This document shows, piece by piece, positions 1-11,169 of a stretch of 64,000 bases of DNA. Both the position numbers and the translations under genes were made by a program. The stretch is from Tachypleus tridentatus (lineage: Eukaryota; Arthropoda; Merostomata; Xiphosura; Limulidae), in contig NC_134833.1 in NCBI RefSeq assembly GCF_004210375.1, positions 25,486,063 through 25,550,062 on the forward strand, in the 5' to 3' direction. The notes under the pieces were generated by a model. The model did no database searches and had not been told where the DNA came from. It saw nothing but the letters and a program-made list of their open reading frames with translations. Position 1 is the first letter of the stretch, and each line of letters begins with the position of its first letter.

Positions 1-726
1 ACGTATTAAAGTTAACTTAAAGCCTGAAATTATTTACGTCGCTATTTAATGGGAAAAGTAGTTATAGATCCTATACTAATATTCGATAAATCCGAAACTC
101 AAATAGCCCAGTTGATCTATAAAATTCTGCACGTTCTGTGTGTGTTTATTGAGGCACACTAACAGCGTGATGCTGACCAGGCTTTTCGCGATGTCTACTC
201 CGTGTATTGGTGTCAGTTTCCCACGAGTAAGAATCCACATCTATTACTCGGGAACAAACCAGATGTTAGGAAAACGGATACTCTTCGATCCACCTAAGCA
301 CTGTGATTATCTGGCGTTTGTGTTAGAAGTGAATTATATGAAGTGAAACATTGTAACACAAATTTAAAATACAGCTACCGTTTCTGCAAATTGAATATAT
401 TTATATATACATAGTTATGCCAGTATTATACACACGTATCTATTGTGAATTTTTTACCTTATATTGTAGTAAAGTATGGTGTAATTTCCTATAAAATCAG
501 GTGGAAAACATGTGATTCACGACCATATATACTGTCACCAAGCAGTTTAGTAACAAACGTACACCACAATAGAAAACCCGTTATCTAAACCTGTTGCAGT
601 GAAAAATATTCTTGAATAAAACTACGACTGCTTTAAATATAGAGGTCTTCAATTAAATTCGCACCTCGTACTGTGAAGATAAGGGGCAAACATATCACGC
701 ACATTGTTCAACTTCCAATAAGTTGG
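1..726. other. no gene recognised
   Basis: AT-rich sequence with short open frames only. The longest (140-346, +) has no recognisable domain, no splice context and a composition like its surroundings. Confidence 0.5.
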
Positions 727-1010
727 GCCCGGCATGGCCAAGTGGGTTAATGCGTTTGACTCTTAATCCGAAGGTCGCTGGTTCCAATCCCTATCGCGCC
801 AAACATACTCGCCCTTTCAGCCATGGGGACGTTGTAATGTTACGGTCAATCCCACTATTCGTTAGTAAAAGAGTAGCCCAAGAGTTATCGGTGGGTGCTG
901 ATGACTAGCTGCCCTCCCTCTGGTCTTACACTGCTAAATTAAGGACGACTAGCGCAGATAGCTCTCGTGTAACTTTGCGGAAATTATAAAAAACCAACGA
1001 AACAAACAAA
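727..1010 (+). mobile_element. SINE family A, tRNA-derived
   Basis: The copy starts with a tRNA-like head (GCCCGGCATGGCC, then a B-box-like GGTTCCAATCC), continues into the conserved body (CCACTATTCGTT, AGAGTAGCCCAAGAG, GATGACTAGCTGCC) and ends in a degenerate GCGCGAAATT-type tail. At least fifteen other copies in this window share this structure. The head drifts from the best copies, so this is an old insertion. No clear target-site duplication. Confidence 0.85.
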
Positions 1011-1036
1011 GAAATATTTCGAATAACGTCATTGAT

Positions 1037-1084
1037 ACAACACATTTACACATTCCAGCTACAACACATTTACACATTCCAGCT
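1037..1084. repeat. 24-bp unit, two perfect tandem copies
   Basis: The unit ACAACACATTTACACATTCC plus AGCT occurs twice back to back (1037-1060 and 1061-1084) without a mismatch. A third copy has only just begun where the match stops. Confidence 0.9.
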
Positions 1085-1385
1085 ACAACATTGTTTACTA
1101 ATATCGTAGTTTGTGTTCAAACAAATTGATTCCGCCATGTTTATGAATGTGCTAGTCAGTTAAATATATTTTAAAAAAAAATCTAAATACAACTTTCATT
1201 CTAGATACTAAATTCACTGAAGATGTTTTATATCACAGTGTTAAGTAGTAGCTTCTTGGTTGTTTTTTTTAAACTGCGGAGGATAGAACATTGGATTTTA
1301 GTGTTTTAAGTTTATAAATTTACCACTGAAAAACAAGGGAACACAGTGAGCTTTAGATAGTTTTTCTATTAAATGAGAAAAGACA

Positions 1386-1545
1386 TGTAATAATAACTAT
1401 GGTGGTTTATACCACAGTACTAATGTTATATACCAAACGTTTAACTTGTAATAATTACAAAGGTTTACACAACAGTACCATTGCTGTAACAAACTTTCAG
1501 CTTATAATAATTAAAATGGTTTAAACAACAGTACCGTTGCTGTAT
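1386..1545. repeat. degenerate tandem repeat, about 56-58 bp x3
   Basis: Three diverged units, each containing a TAATAATTA-like segment, GGTTTA-ACAACAGTACC and GTTGCTGT. The last two are most alike. No coding meaning seen. Confidence 0.7.
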
Positions 1546-3252
1546 TACATTTTCAACCCAAGAATATTTTAGATATGAATATGACAGATCACAAACGTAT
1601 TTAGAAAGAAAAGCTTGACTATCTTTAGAAAATTAATGTCATCTAATTATAATTTTTATACGTGCAAAAGATCTGAAATCCAAGTGAAAGGTTTCTCATC
1701 TCTATCCCGAGTTGAAACAAAATAATTAAGACTTCAGCTAGACCTACTTATAATTTCATTTTGACTATATAAAATTTGCAAAAGGTAACAGATAACCACC
1801 TGTTAAATTCTAAGCCTACCTGAAAAAAATTCAATCATTAGAATAATAAATCAGACTTTATCGCTCTATTTACTCATATCTCAAGTTATTCCAAGAAAAA
1901 TTATCGCTATCTGATCTCCGGTTAGTATGAACTCTGAACTACATCCAGACGTACACAACTACTGGGGTTAAATGTCATTTTTTAAAATTTTCTGTAATAT
2001 ACTTACTTTAGAAATTCCATGAATCTAATGGATTGGTCATAAAAAATTCAACGCTTTATTAACAATAGGCACAACCCTAAACAATTAACTGTTGTGGTCT
2101 ACAGAATGTGTAATTCTTCTCGTGATTCGTAGCATGCAGGTATTTTACTGACATCACAGCAGTAAAAACTGAAACGTTAAGCGTCACTTATGTGCCGTAA
2201 TTTTAGTGTCTACTGACTGGCTGACAGACAACACACTACTCTATACTGTTATCTATCTTTTATAAATTTTGAGTAAGTTGGAAAATGTTCTTGGATCTTA
2301 AATATTGGTGTTAAGGTGACCCAAATAAAAAAAAAATTGTTATTCTGTTTTCAAGTTTACAAATAAACAGAATAGTGTTGAATACCGATTTAAAGATCGC
2401 AGAGGCGGAAAAATAGTTAGTCTATTTATAAACTTATTGGTCATTTTCGATTATTCTCTCTATTTCACAACACAAAACGATTTCATTGCGCTCCATTCTT
2501 TTTCTTTTCTTGAGAAAGGTAACAATAATTTCTTATTGTTTGCTACTGTAATTTGTACTCAACTCTTATTCAAAAGTAAAATGATCTTTCAAAGTATTAA
2601 TTTAAGAGTTTGTACAACGCATAAAAGTTTAAGCGAGAAAATCGATTTGAGAAAAATAGAGCAAAGGACTGCCAGCACGTGTATATTTCTGAGTTTAAGC
2701 GTGAGGTTTTCCAACATTTCTTCAAATTTGTATAGCATATTTTGAAGCTTTGATTTTAATCGAGTTTGTTTTGTTTGTTTTTTTAACCCACTGTCGACAA
2801 AACGTGATTGATAGCAGTGCCCAGCTCATGTCGACACATTATTCACGCAGCAGATGTAACGACAAGGTAGGATTGAGAGCCCTTCCCGGGAACGTTTCAT
2901 CTGCCCACATCGATCACTGTCAAATTCTGAAGGTACCTCAGTCGAGGAATCAGAATTTGCTTAACTCGATAACTATAATCCCAAAAAACTAGGAATCGGT
3001 AATTTTATACATGCCAACAAAAACCTAATAAATTCGATGTTAAAATTTTCGTATCATATTTCTTCTCATTTTACCAGATAATGTTGCGATCTTTCTAAAT
3101 CTTCCAAACTAAATTCGACCTTATCCAGCTGAAAAGAATAGTGAAATGGAGATATTCTACACAACTTACAACTTGTGAAACTTGGAAATGTAAAGGTAGA
3201 ATACATGGGTTTTAATCACAGCAACAGCCACGTGCCACTAAATAATAAAGTA
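1546..3252. other. no gene recognised
   Basis: AT-rich DNA. Two open segments (2437-2745 and 2750-2992, +) resemble no protein I know. The stretch near 2110-2250 shares short blocks (TTCTTCTCGTGATT, GTGTCTACTGA) with 26530-26640, which hints at an old dispersed repeat. Confidence 0.4.
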
Positions 3253-4032
3253 TAGTACACAAGTGTGCGTTTTCATTTAGGAAAGCCACATCGGGCTATC
3301 CGCAGAGCCCACCGAAGGGAATCGAATCCCTGATTTTAGCGTTGTAAATCCGTAGACTTACCGCTGTACTAGCGGGGGTCTAGTACACAAGTGTGTGTTT
3401 TCTTTTAGCAAAGCCACATCGGGCTATCCGCAGAGCCCACCGAAGGGAATCGAATCCCTGATTTTAGCGTTGTAAATCCGTAGACTTACCGCTGCACTAG
3501 CGGGGGTCTAGTACACAAGTGTGTGTTTTCTTTTAGCAAAGCCACATCGGGCTATCCGCAGAGCCCACCGAAGGGAATCGAATCCCTGATTTTAGCGTTG
3601 TAAATCCGTAGACTTACCGCTGTACTAGCGGGGGTCTAGTACACAAGTGTGTGTTTTCTTTTAGCAAAGCCACATCGGGCTATCCGCAGAGCCCACCGAA
3701 GTGAATCGAATCCCTGATTTTAACGTTGTAAATCCGTAGACTTACCGCTGTACTAGCGGGGGTCTAGTACACAAGTGTGTGTTTTCTTTTAGCAAAGCCA
3801 CATCGGGCTATCCGCAGAGCCCACCGAAGGGAATCGAATCCCCTAATTTTAGCGTTGTAAATCCGTAGACTTACCGCTGTACTAGCGGGGGTCTAGTACA
3901 CAAGTGTGTGTTTTCTTTTATCAAAGCCACATCGGGCTATCCGCAGAGCCCACCGAAGGGAATCGAATCCCTGATTTTAGCGTTGTAAATCCGTAGACTT
4001 ACCGCTGTACTAGCGGGGGTCTAGTACACAAG
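3253..4032 (-). repeat. six-unit tandem array of SINE family B (128-bp period)
   Basis: Units start at 3253, 3381, 3509, 3637, 3765 and 3894; five are 128 bp and one is 129 bp. Each is a minus-strand copy of a short tRNA-derived SINE that also occurs singly here (for example 46910-47028). Marks are GCGGTAAGTCTACGG, a B-box-like GGATTCGATTCCC and the tail TGTGGCTTTGCTA. Every unit is preceded by TAGTACACAAG, and a seventh copy of that 11-mer ends the array at 4022-4032. Six units with seven linkers fits repeated unequal exchange between target-site duplications of a single insertion. Units differ at only a few positions. Confidence 0.9.
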
Positions 4033-4689
4033 AATCACAACGCTATGACACCTTTTTACTTACTGACTTATCCTCATCTCTGTGACTGAACAATAAAATT
4101 TCTGGTTGTGGTGTAACTTAACAAATATTCTCATTCCCAGGTTAGTTGTTATAAGCGATACTTTGTTGGAAATTACAATTCTTCGAATGAAGTTTCTGAT
4201 GTATACATTGGATATTCAGTTAAGCCTTAAATTTAGGAGGGAAATTTAGGGTTGGTAAAGAGATCACTAATAGTAGATTTGTTTTAATTATTAAATAATC
4301 TCTATTTGCTATGATTTATATAGTTGGCACTGAGAACATTATTTTTTCTTCCATTGTCCTGAACATGTAGATTATCTTCAGATCTTAAGTTAATTGGGGG
4401 TGTAGATGGAATCAAATAGGACAGTTGAGCTGGCTCGAGATGTACACGTAATATCATAACAGTTTCATACTGATGCATACAGACTGGATGTCACAAGTCT
4501 GGATAGACTAGGCGTTTATCATAGACACGAGCCATTTTAAGACATTACTTACTTACCATAGTGTAGATAGTAGTACCATTAATAAATATATTACTGATAG
4601 AGGTTACCCATCAGGATAGAAACGTTATAAAAGCTTTATAATTATAAATTATCATTAAACTGTTTTGCCACTTTAACGGCCAGTCTAAA
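4033..4689. other. no gene recognised
   Basis: AT-rich unique-looking sequence without long open frames, repeats or splice-flanked coding segments that I can support. Confidence 0.4.
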
Positions 4690-4938
4690 TGCGTGTGTGT
4701 GTTTGTGTATTTTCTTATAGCAAAACCGCATTGAGCTATCTGCTGAGTCCACCAAGGGAACTCGAACTCCTGATTTCAGCGTTGTAAATCCGTAGACGTA
4801 CCGTTGTACCAGTGTGTGTGTTTGTGTGTTTTCTTATAGCAAAACCACATTGGACTATCTACTGAATCCATCCAGGAGAATCGAACATTTGATTTTAGCG
4901 TTGTAAATCAATAGACGTATCGCTGTACCAACGGAGGA
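4690..4938 (-). mobile_element. SINE family B, two tandem copies
   Basis: Two minus-strand family B copies lie head to tail (about 4690-4811 and 4812-4938), joined through GTGTGTGTTTGTGT. They are much more diverged than the six-unit array upstream, so they are an independent and older dimer. Confidence 0.75.
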
Positions 4939-5029
4939 CCAATATAAACGCATTTTTACGAATATTTATTATCATTGTTCCAACATTTTGAGAAATTAAA
5001 TCTAATATACTGACATTTTATATTGGTAT

Positions 5030-5165
5030 ACATTTGTTTGTTTGGAATTAAGAACAAAGTTACACGATGGGCTATCTGTGCTATAACCACCACAGGGTAT
5101 CGAAACCCGGTTTCTAGCGATGTCAGTCCTGAAACTTCCCTCTGTGTCACTGGGGGACCTTGGTG
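5030..5165 (-). mobile_element. SINE family C (tRNA-derived, about 130 bp)
   Basis: Minus-strand copy. The tail complement TTTGTTTGGAATTAAG comes first, then CGATGGGCTATCTGTGCT, then the B-box complement GTATCGAAACCCGG and the head. The same arrangement recurs at 38698-38826 and, diverged, at 46640-46750. Confidence 0.65.
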
Positions 5166-5477
5166 TAAATTAGAAATTAAGCAGATCACTTTCCAGGAAA
5201 GTGGGGAATCATAGTACAAGTCTTTAACACTCTGCCTTAAAACAAACGTTGATCTGTTTGCCTTTGAAAACTTTCTTCTATGAATCCTGCACGGTAAAAA
5301 TGGTATGCACCACATTGTTTCACATCACACTTTATCATTTATTTCGACGACACCGTCGCTACGTAACCCACATTCTCGCTAACTTCTTTCGCTGCCAATT
5401 TGTAAAACCAAATTGATTTATAATTGAACCATGATTCGTATCTTAAAATATTACTAGGTCCAATTCTGCGGAAAAGT

Positions 5478-5752
5478 TGTTTGTTGTTGTTGTTTTTAAT
5501 TTCGCGCAAAACTACACGAGGACTATCTGCGCTAGCCGTCCCTAATTTAGCAGCGTAAGACTAGAGGGAAAGCAACTAGTCATCACCACCCACCGCCAAC
5601 TCTTGGGTTTCTCTCACACCAACGGATAGTGGGTAGACCGTTACTTTATAAAGCCCCACGGCTGAAAGGGTGAGCATGTTTGGTGCGACTGGGATTCGAA
5701 ACCACGATCTTCAGAGTACAAGCCGAGCCCCCTAACCACCTGGCCATGCCAG
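5478..5752 (-). mobile_element. SINE family A
   Basis: Full-length minus-strand copy running from TTTCGCGCAAAACTACACGAG through AACGGATAGTGGG to CTAACCACCTGGCCATGCC. The open frame that crosses it is a by-product. It sits head to head with the copy at 5971-6248. Confidence 0.85.
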
Positions 5753-5970
5753 AATTGCGAATAATTACGCAACAAAAGTGTTCGCTATAAACGGGTGAAC
5801 TTGTGAGCTTGGCTCTGATCTCATATATCATCGCATTGCTCCTGTGCTTATGAACCTCATATTCCAAGATATAATCTAATATCAGTCATATACTAGAAGT
5901 AGCAAGTTGACTGTTAAATGTAACTGTATAAAATTATATGTTTCTTCTGTCACTGCTATATTATTCAAAT

Positions 5971-6248
5971 GGAATGCTTCACGTATCACAGTGGTTAAGG
6001 CAGTCGACTCGTAATCCGAGGGTCGCGGGTTCGCATCCCTCTCACATCAAACATGCTCGCCCTTTCAGTCGTGGGGGCGTTATAATGTTACATTCAATCC
6101 CACTATTCGTTGGTAAAAGAGTAGTCCAAGAGTTGGCGATTGGTGATGATGACTAGCTGCCTTCCCTCTGGTCTTACACTACTAAATTAGTGAGGCGGCT
6201 AGCGCAGATAGCGCTCGTGTAGCTTTACACGAAATTCAAACCAAACCA
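5971..6248 (+). mobile_element. SINE family A
   Basis: Plus-strand copy with a decayed extreme 5' end, then GTGGTTAAGGCAGTCGACTC, GGTCGCGGGTTCGCATCCC, the usual body and the tail GAAATTCAAACCAAACC. Together with 5478-5752 it forms an inverted pair with a spacer of about 220 bp. Confidence 0.85.
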
Positions 6249-6435
6249 ACATATCACGCCCTTCTAAATTCCACATACAATGTTACATTACGATAGGTTC
6301 AAATCAAATCTCAAACACCTACAACCTACAACACATAAAGCTATTAGTGATGTGTACTATTACTATGTATTGTACTGTTGAAATATTTACATGTCATTAT
6401 AGCAGACGATACGATATCGATACTTGATATTTGAT

Positions 6436-7479
6436 ATTGATAGTTGAGAATATTGTTTCACCAGTTGTATTGGAAACACTGTACAAACCAAGAAATGTCT
6501 CATGGACGTCAAGGTTCTCATCTACGTATCGTACACATATTGCTTCCTGTTCGGCACCTGTAACATCTTGAGTGCCATCAACCATTTATGCAAAGATTTT
6601 ACTTTGCTGCACTTAGTGTGCTATGTTCATCAGTATTTGATGACTGAACATCTCCATTATTTCATCCTGAGCCTGGGGTGATGTTAATGTGGTTTTCTTT
6701 AACAAGTGGGCCGTAAACTCAGGATTTTCCTCTTCCAGGAGCTTCATTAACTGCAGGAAGTTCCGCTCGGTATCAGTATGTCCACGTAATGCTCAACCTT
6801 GACGCAGTAAGAAACATAAACTTCTGAATATTTTGTCCAGATTTCTTTTGCATTCTTTCCGCTGCTTCTTTTTTCCATCATGTAGCTGGACAGTCACTGG
6901 AGTTACATCAAGTGAACCTTCTGGAGATATAGCGAATCTGTGATGAGAGGAGGATTGGTGTTCGTTGAATTTCTGTTTTGCCTTTTTCCTGTTGCAAAAA
7001 CTGGTGGGTATGAAGGTATACTCCACTAGCCTCTCCAATTTCCCTGTAAAAAGGCCTCTATTTTCCGCCTTGGCACAATGAAAGTATATGACTTTTTGAG
7101 TCTGATTGTCGAAGTGCAGCCATGGGAACTCATCAAACCACTTGCCCTGGAAGTTGATATTTTGAGATTTTGCTTTCTGTCATGGTATTAGTTGTGCGTC
7201 TGGATGATATGGCTTTCCACACTGTATCTGTGGAGTGTCAGATTTTTCATTACTGCACAAACTTGTTTCACAACTATTTGGTGGTTCATGATGTGCAATA
7301 GTTGCACAAGCATTTTCAGACTCGTCTTCTGATGAACATGGTATTTCCTCTGTATGGCAAGTTTCTATTCCTTTGCTTTAGGTTGTTGGATTATCTGCAT
7401 CTACATTGTCACTTGTAGTACTAGTAACTGGCTTGTAGAACTGTCTGATATCGGAAAGTTTCAGACGCTTGTTTGTCAT
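6436..7479 (-). pseudogene. hAT transposase, N-terminal half (TTF zinc finger region), broken
   Basis: One minus-strand frame runs from an ATG at 7479 to the breakpoint, about 348 codons. It is interrupted by in-frame stops at 7378-7380, 7180-7182, 6790-6792 and two more just before 6585. Visible segments are the start MTNKRLKLSDIRQFYKP, the TTF-type zinc finger stretch with KWFDEFPWLHFD, a KFNEHQSSSHH segment, and the RNase H entry with CVRYVDENLDVHETFLGLY and NTTGETIFSTI. These match the order in ZMYM1-like, DUF4371-type hAT transposases (family knowledge). Multiple stops make it inactive. Its missing C-terminus is at 8951-10264 on the other strand. Confidence 0.85.
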
Positions 7480-8426
7480 GATTGGAATCTGTTTCCCAGA
7501 TGACTCAACAAGCTAAAATACAGTCTTTATTGAAAAACTCTAACGTACAACGAACGAAGATAGAACAGAATGGAAATGGGACTGAACTGTACAATGGATT
7601 TAAGTCGAACGCGCGAACCTCACAGTGACTACCGAGCCGACTGACCGCCTGGGCATCGCTGGGACAATAATGTGTGCTAGTTACAAGTAATTGCAAGTTT
7701 CTTGAAAAATACTTAAACAATCACAAATATATTATATTCTTGTTAAATCTCATCAAACACGTTGTGATATAATGTCTATAAACACGTCTATTAAATAAAA
7801 ACACCTAAACAAAAACTAGCAATACAATTCAAGTAGAGGCTTCAGGCCGTTGAAATCGTTCCTTTTGTGTTCTAATTATACAAGAAAATATAATAGTTTT
7901 TACTATATATGATAAGAGAATATATTGTTCTTTTACCATAAAGCACCAGCACTTTATTAGAGGGGGGTAATAATCTGAAATTTCATGGATTAATGAGGGC
8001 CACAAACACAGGTCTAATGAGCCCTGTTGTAAAATCGAGGCTCAGACTAAAGGGAGCGGAGGGGGGTGATGTAGGGCCCGTCTGGATCCTAGCGGCCCGA
8101 ACCTGTCGTTAACTGTACACTAAACGTACAATATGGTCTGCGGTATCGGCAGCTAAGGAGAGTAAGACGTTCGACAATAAAACCGGCTAGACATGCATAA
8201 GAACAAATGACGTAGGAAAACCGCACAATATACACATAAGATTGATGCAGCTACAACCTACAAATGGCTTGCCAGATCTAGATCACAGGAGTTTACGCTT
8301 GAGAGTAATATTTTCGAATTTCATGCTCTGTTCAGTCTGTTGTGATGAAAATTTTACTTAATCTTACACTACGTATAAGACGTAGGCAGATTCTATGATA
8401 GTGCTTGCAAACCTTGCATGTATACT

Positions 8427-8601
8427 TAGGCCTACTGACTGATACTTACGAACTATCGCTTAGATCGAAAAGCTTAGAAGCACGCCTATATTAAAGATGT
8501 ACATTTGGGCTACTGAATAAAGCCTACATCTAGGCCTAATTATGTAATTCGATTGGTAAGAACACGAGAATCACAAGAACAAACACACAATTTGTAGGCC
8601 T
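8427..8601 (-). repeat. three TAGGCCT motifs near the hAT 5' end
   Basis: TAGGCCT occurs at 8427-8433, 8531-8537 and 8595-8601, 120-290 bp inside the 5' terminus at 8719. hAT elements often carry short subterminal repeats that bind their transposase, and these are candidates. The motif is palindrome-like (AGGCCT), so orientation cannot be assigned. I saw no copies near the 3' end. Confidence 0.35.
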
Positions 8602-8706
8602 GAGATACAATAAAACAATTCAACAGACCAAACTGTAGGGGGATGATTGTATGCACCATACCCCCCACCTAAAATGAAAGGGGGGATGTATCCCCATACC
8701 CCCATG

Positions 8707-8719
8707 ATCTACGCCCCTG
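8707..8719 (-). repeat. hAT 5' terminal inverted repeat, 13 bp
   Basis: On the minus strand it reads CAGGGGCGTAGAT. The 3' end (10772-10784) reads CAGAGGCATAGAT on its minus strand, so 11 of 13 bases match. Because this end was inverted, the two repeats now lie in direct orientation. Confidence 0.85.
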
Positions 8720-8727
8720 CATGTAAG
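8720..8727 (-). repeat. hAT target-site duplication, 5' copy
   Basis: CATGTAAG on +, that is CTTACATG on the minus strand next to the 5' terminus. It equals the 8 bases after the 3' terminus (10785-10792). Eight bp is the standard hAT duplication. Confidence 0.85.
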
Positions 8728-8950
8728 GTAACATAAGAAATTAACAGTAACAAAGTATACAGACATTAACTTTTCTATTGTACTTCTCTTGTCTTCTGTC
8801 ATTTAGTTGATCAAACCTGAGAATTTGCGAAATCACTATAAAGGACCTGATTAATGTTAGTAATATATATGATAAATTACAGACAAAACCGTCTAACTTT
8901 GTAACCCTTGGTAAGACTTCTATATCTAGGTTAAATATCGCGGCATCAAC
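8728..8950 (-). other. original left flank of the hAT insertion, carried along by the inversion
   Basis: By the inversion model this is host DNA that once preceded the element. It continues outward from the 5' target duplication and ends at the right breakpoint. No gene seen. Confidence 0.6.
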
Positions 8951-10264
8951 ATCAATACTATACTTGATGTACTGACTAGACTCAATTTACCACTGTCAGG
9001 ATTAAGAGCACAAACTTATGATGGAGCCGCTAACATGAGTGGTGCGTACAGTAGATGCCAGGCAAAAATAAAAGAGAAGCAAACATCAGCTTTGTTTTTC
9101 CACTGCAGAGCACACAAGGCTAATTTAATAATGCAACATGCAGTTGAAGCTTGTGAATGTGTTCGAGATTCTATCCAGTGGGTACGTGAACTTGGTGTCT
9201 TGCTTCATAGGTCAGGCAAATACAAGACAATCTTTGAAAATATTGTATCCTCAAACAGCCACAATGGTCCAGTTAAATACATCCACCCACTGTGTCCAAC
9301 ACGCTGGTTATGCCGCCTATCTGCAATTACATGTGCTAATGATCACTACAGTGACATTGTTGATTCTTTGTCTGAATTAGCAAATGAAAAATCAGATGTA
9401 GCAGTGAAAGCACGAGGTCTGCTGAACAGATTTGACAAAGGAAAGACTGTTTTAGGATTGTTGATGGCTCAGCATCCATTAGCTGCATTAGACGAACTAA
9501 ATCGTGCATTCCAAGCAAAATCAGCAACAGTATCTGGCATGATTGAAGCATCTGCAATGACAGCTGAGCAATTGCGGGTATTGCGAACAGAGGAAAATTA
9601 CAACAAGATATTTGATGAAGCTGAGAAAAAGGTAACTTCCCTAGATCTGGTACCTACTGAACTACCACGCATTCGCAAACCGCCCAGAAGGATCACAGGT
9701 GATGGCTCAGCACACCATTCTGCAACAGCTAGAGATTACTACAGAAGCCAATATTTTGAATTTGTGGGCACAGTCATAGAACATCTGACCACTAGACTCA
9801 ATGCAGACAACAATGACTTGAGGTAATATCTGACACTTGAAAACATGATCACATCTGGCAAGATTGACAACTCGGTTATAAACTTCTATCCAGAAATCTC
9901 TGCACAACGGCTCGAGTTTCAGTTGCCCATGTTCAAAGGAACAACAAAAGCAGTATCTCTGAAAGGTGCAAAGGATGCTTACTGTAAAATGCATGAAACA
10001 AGCCAGCAGATGTTTAGTGAAGTGTTTCTTCTCATGAAAATTTTGCTTGTATGTCCAGTATCCAGCTGCGAATGTGAACACAGCTTTTCTTCATTAAGAC
10101 GGTTGAAGACGTGGTTAAGGTCAACTATGCCTCAATGCTACCTCAACCATGTGGCAGTTTGTCACACTCACAAAGATGAGGTCTACAAGATAAATATAGA
10201 AGAGCTTATGAAAGAATTCATAAACAGATCATCACAAAGGAGGTCTACGTTTGGGAACATGTAG
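8951..10264 (+). pseudogene. hAT transposase, C-terminal half (RNase H core and dimerisation domain)
   Basis: The frame is open from 8930, but coding identity starts at the breakpoint (ILDVLTRLNLPLSGLRAQ). It continues through YDGAANMSG, whose Asp codon at 9020-9022 is the second catalytic aspartate by hAT convention. Next come the C-x2-H motif in HCRAHKANL and a long helical insert. A single in-frame TAA at 9824-9826 interrupts it. The same frame resumes (YLTLENM) and ends with the dimerisation motif SSCECEHSFSSLRRLKTW before a TAG at 10262-10264. With the 5' half it would have about 780 codons, normal for ZMYM1-like elements. Apart from the one stop this half is well preserved. Confidence 0.9.
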
Positions 10265-10771
10265 ACTAGAGGACTAAATGAATCTTACTTCAATGAAAAG
10301 TATGAATAATTATGTGCTATATTGTATTGATGTGTAATTTTCAAGAGTTCGCAAAGATATTTTAATTATTTTTATCAAACAACATGAACAGTTTTTCAGT
10401 AGATATAAACTTATCAATGGTAATTACTAATTTTATTAATATTTGAAAACGTAATTCATGCAATGAAAGTTATTAGTAACCTTGTCAAGTATAATGGCCA
10501 TCTTTTATACTGTGCAGTGTGCAGAAATAAATTCATGTGGCAGTTAATTTGTGACACACTTGTCTTTATTCTATTAACATTTTGAAAACTGTTCACAACA
10601 CCTCACTTATACAAACCTACATGGAAACCTTGAAGTATCGTGGCAACAAGATTACTCTGTGACTGCATTTTCACAGCTTTCAGGTTCACGTAATCAGATA
10701 TTACCAATTTGCAAATTGAATAGTCCACATAAGTGGTTGCAAAAATCATCCCCCCCCATCGGGTTTAAAAT

Positions 10772-10784
10772 ATCTATGCCTCTG
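10772..10784 (+). repeat. hAT 3' terminal inverted repeat, 13 bp
   Basis: ATCTATGCCTCTG on +, the reverse complement of CAGAGGCATAGAT. It is preceded by a C-rich stretch (10749-10758) that mirrors the G-rich subterminal part of the other end. Confidence 0.85.
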
Positions 10785-10792
10785 CTTACATG
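10785..10792 (+). repeat. hAT target-site duplication, 3' copy
   Basis: CTTACATG, identical to the minus-strand sequence flanking the 5' end at 8720-8727. Confidence 0.85.
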
Positions 10793-11169
10793 TGATGTTT
10801 TTGATGAAGGAAAGAATCATTTTTTAGCAAATATACTTCATTATAAATGTTTAGTTTTTCTGTACAAAAGACTTTTAAAGTTGACTGAAAGTTTACCAAA
10901 TATCGTGTCTTATCGAACGATGTATCCATATAATCGTATTGCCATACCTTCCGTATTTACTGTCGGGTTGGCATCTGTGTGTACAATTGTTGGTGATATT
11001 TAATGTACATTATTGTCTAATGTAAATTCTGTATTGTTAATATCTAGTACACACGGTAATTTTGAATAACAAATACAACAGGCATTTTGCTATTTCTAAT
11101 GCAAAGAAAAATGTTGAGAAATTTCTTGATAAAACTGAGAACTTGTTTGAGCTAAGAATGTGTGAACAA

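Larger units (their letters stand above)
6436..8719 (-). mobile_element. hAT transposon, 5' half (inverted by rearrangement)
   Basis: Read on the minus strand from 8719, this begins with the terminal repeat CAGGGGCGTAGAT, has a GGGGG-rich subterminal part and a long leader, then the N-terminal half of a ZMYM1-like hAT transposase (7479 to 6436). It stops abruptly at 6436-6441 (ATTGAT on +). The C-terminal half continues, in frame, at 8951-8956 (ATCAAT on +) but on the opposite strand. The element is therefore one insertion split by an inversion. The reconstructed length is about 4.1 kb. Confidence 0.85.
8951..10784 (+). mobile_element. hAT transposon, 3' half
   Basis: Begins at the breakpoint microhomology ATCAAT and carries the C-terminal half of the transposase to 10264. 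After about 500 bp of 3' noncoding DNA it ends in ATCTATGCCTCTG at 10784, followed by the 8-bp duplication CTTACATG. Confidence 0.85.

Noticed and set aside
140-346. 68-residue open frame at the window start
   Set aside because: No domain, signal or conservation cue. Consistent with chance.
727-6156. Short open frames across SINE copies (for example 723-908, 5646-5867, 5938-6156)
   Set aside because: They translate the tRNA-derived SINE sequence. The same peptide fragments recur at every copy.
7610-7670. Another SINE head inside the hAT leader
   Set aside because: GCCCAGGCGGTCAGTCGGCT and GAGGTTCGCGCGTTCGACT resemble a tRNA head, but the body is absent and similarity is too weak.
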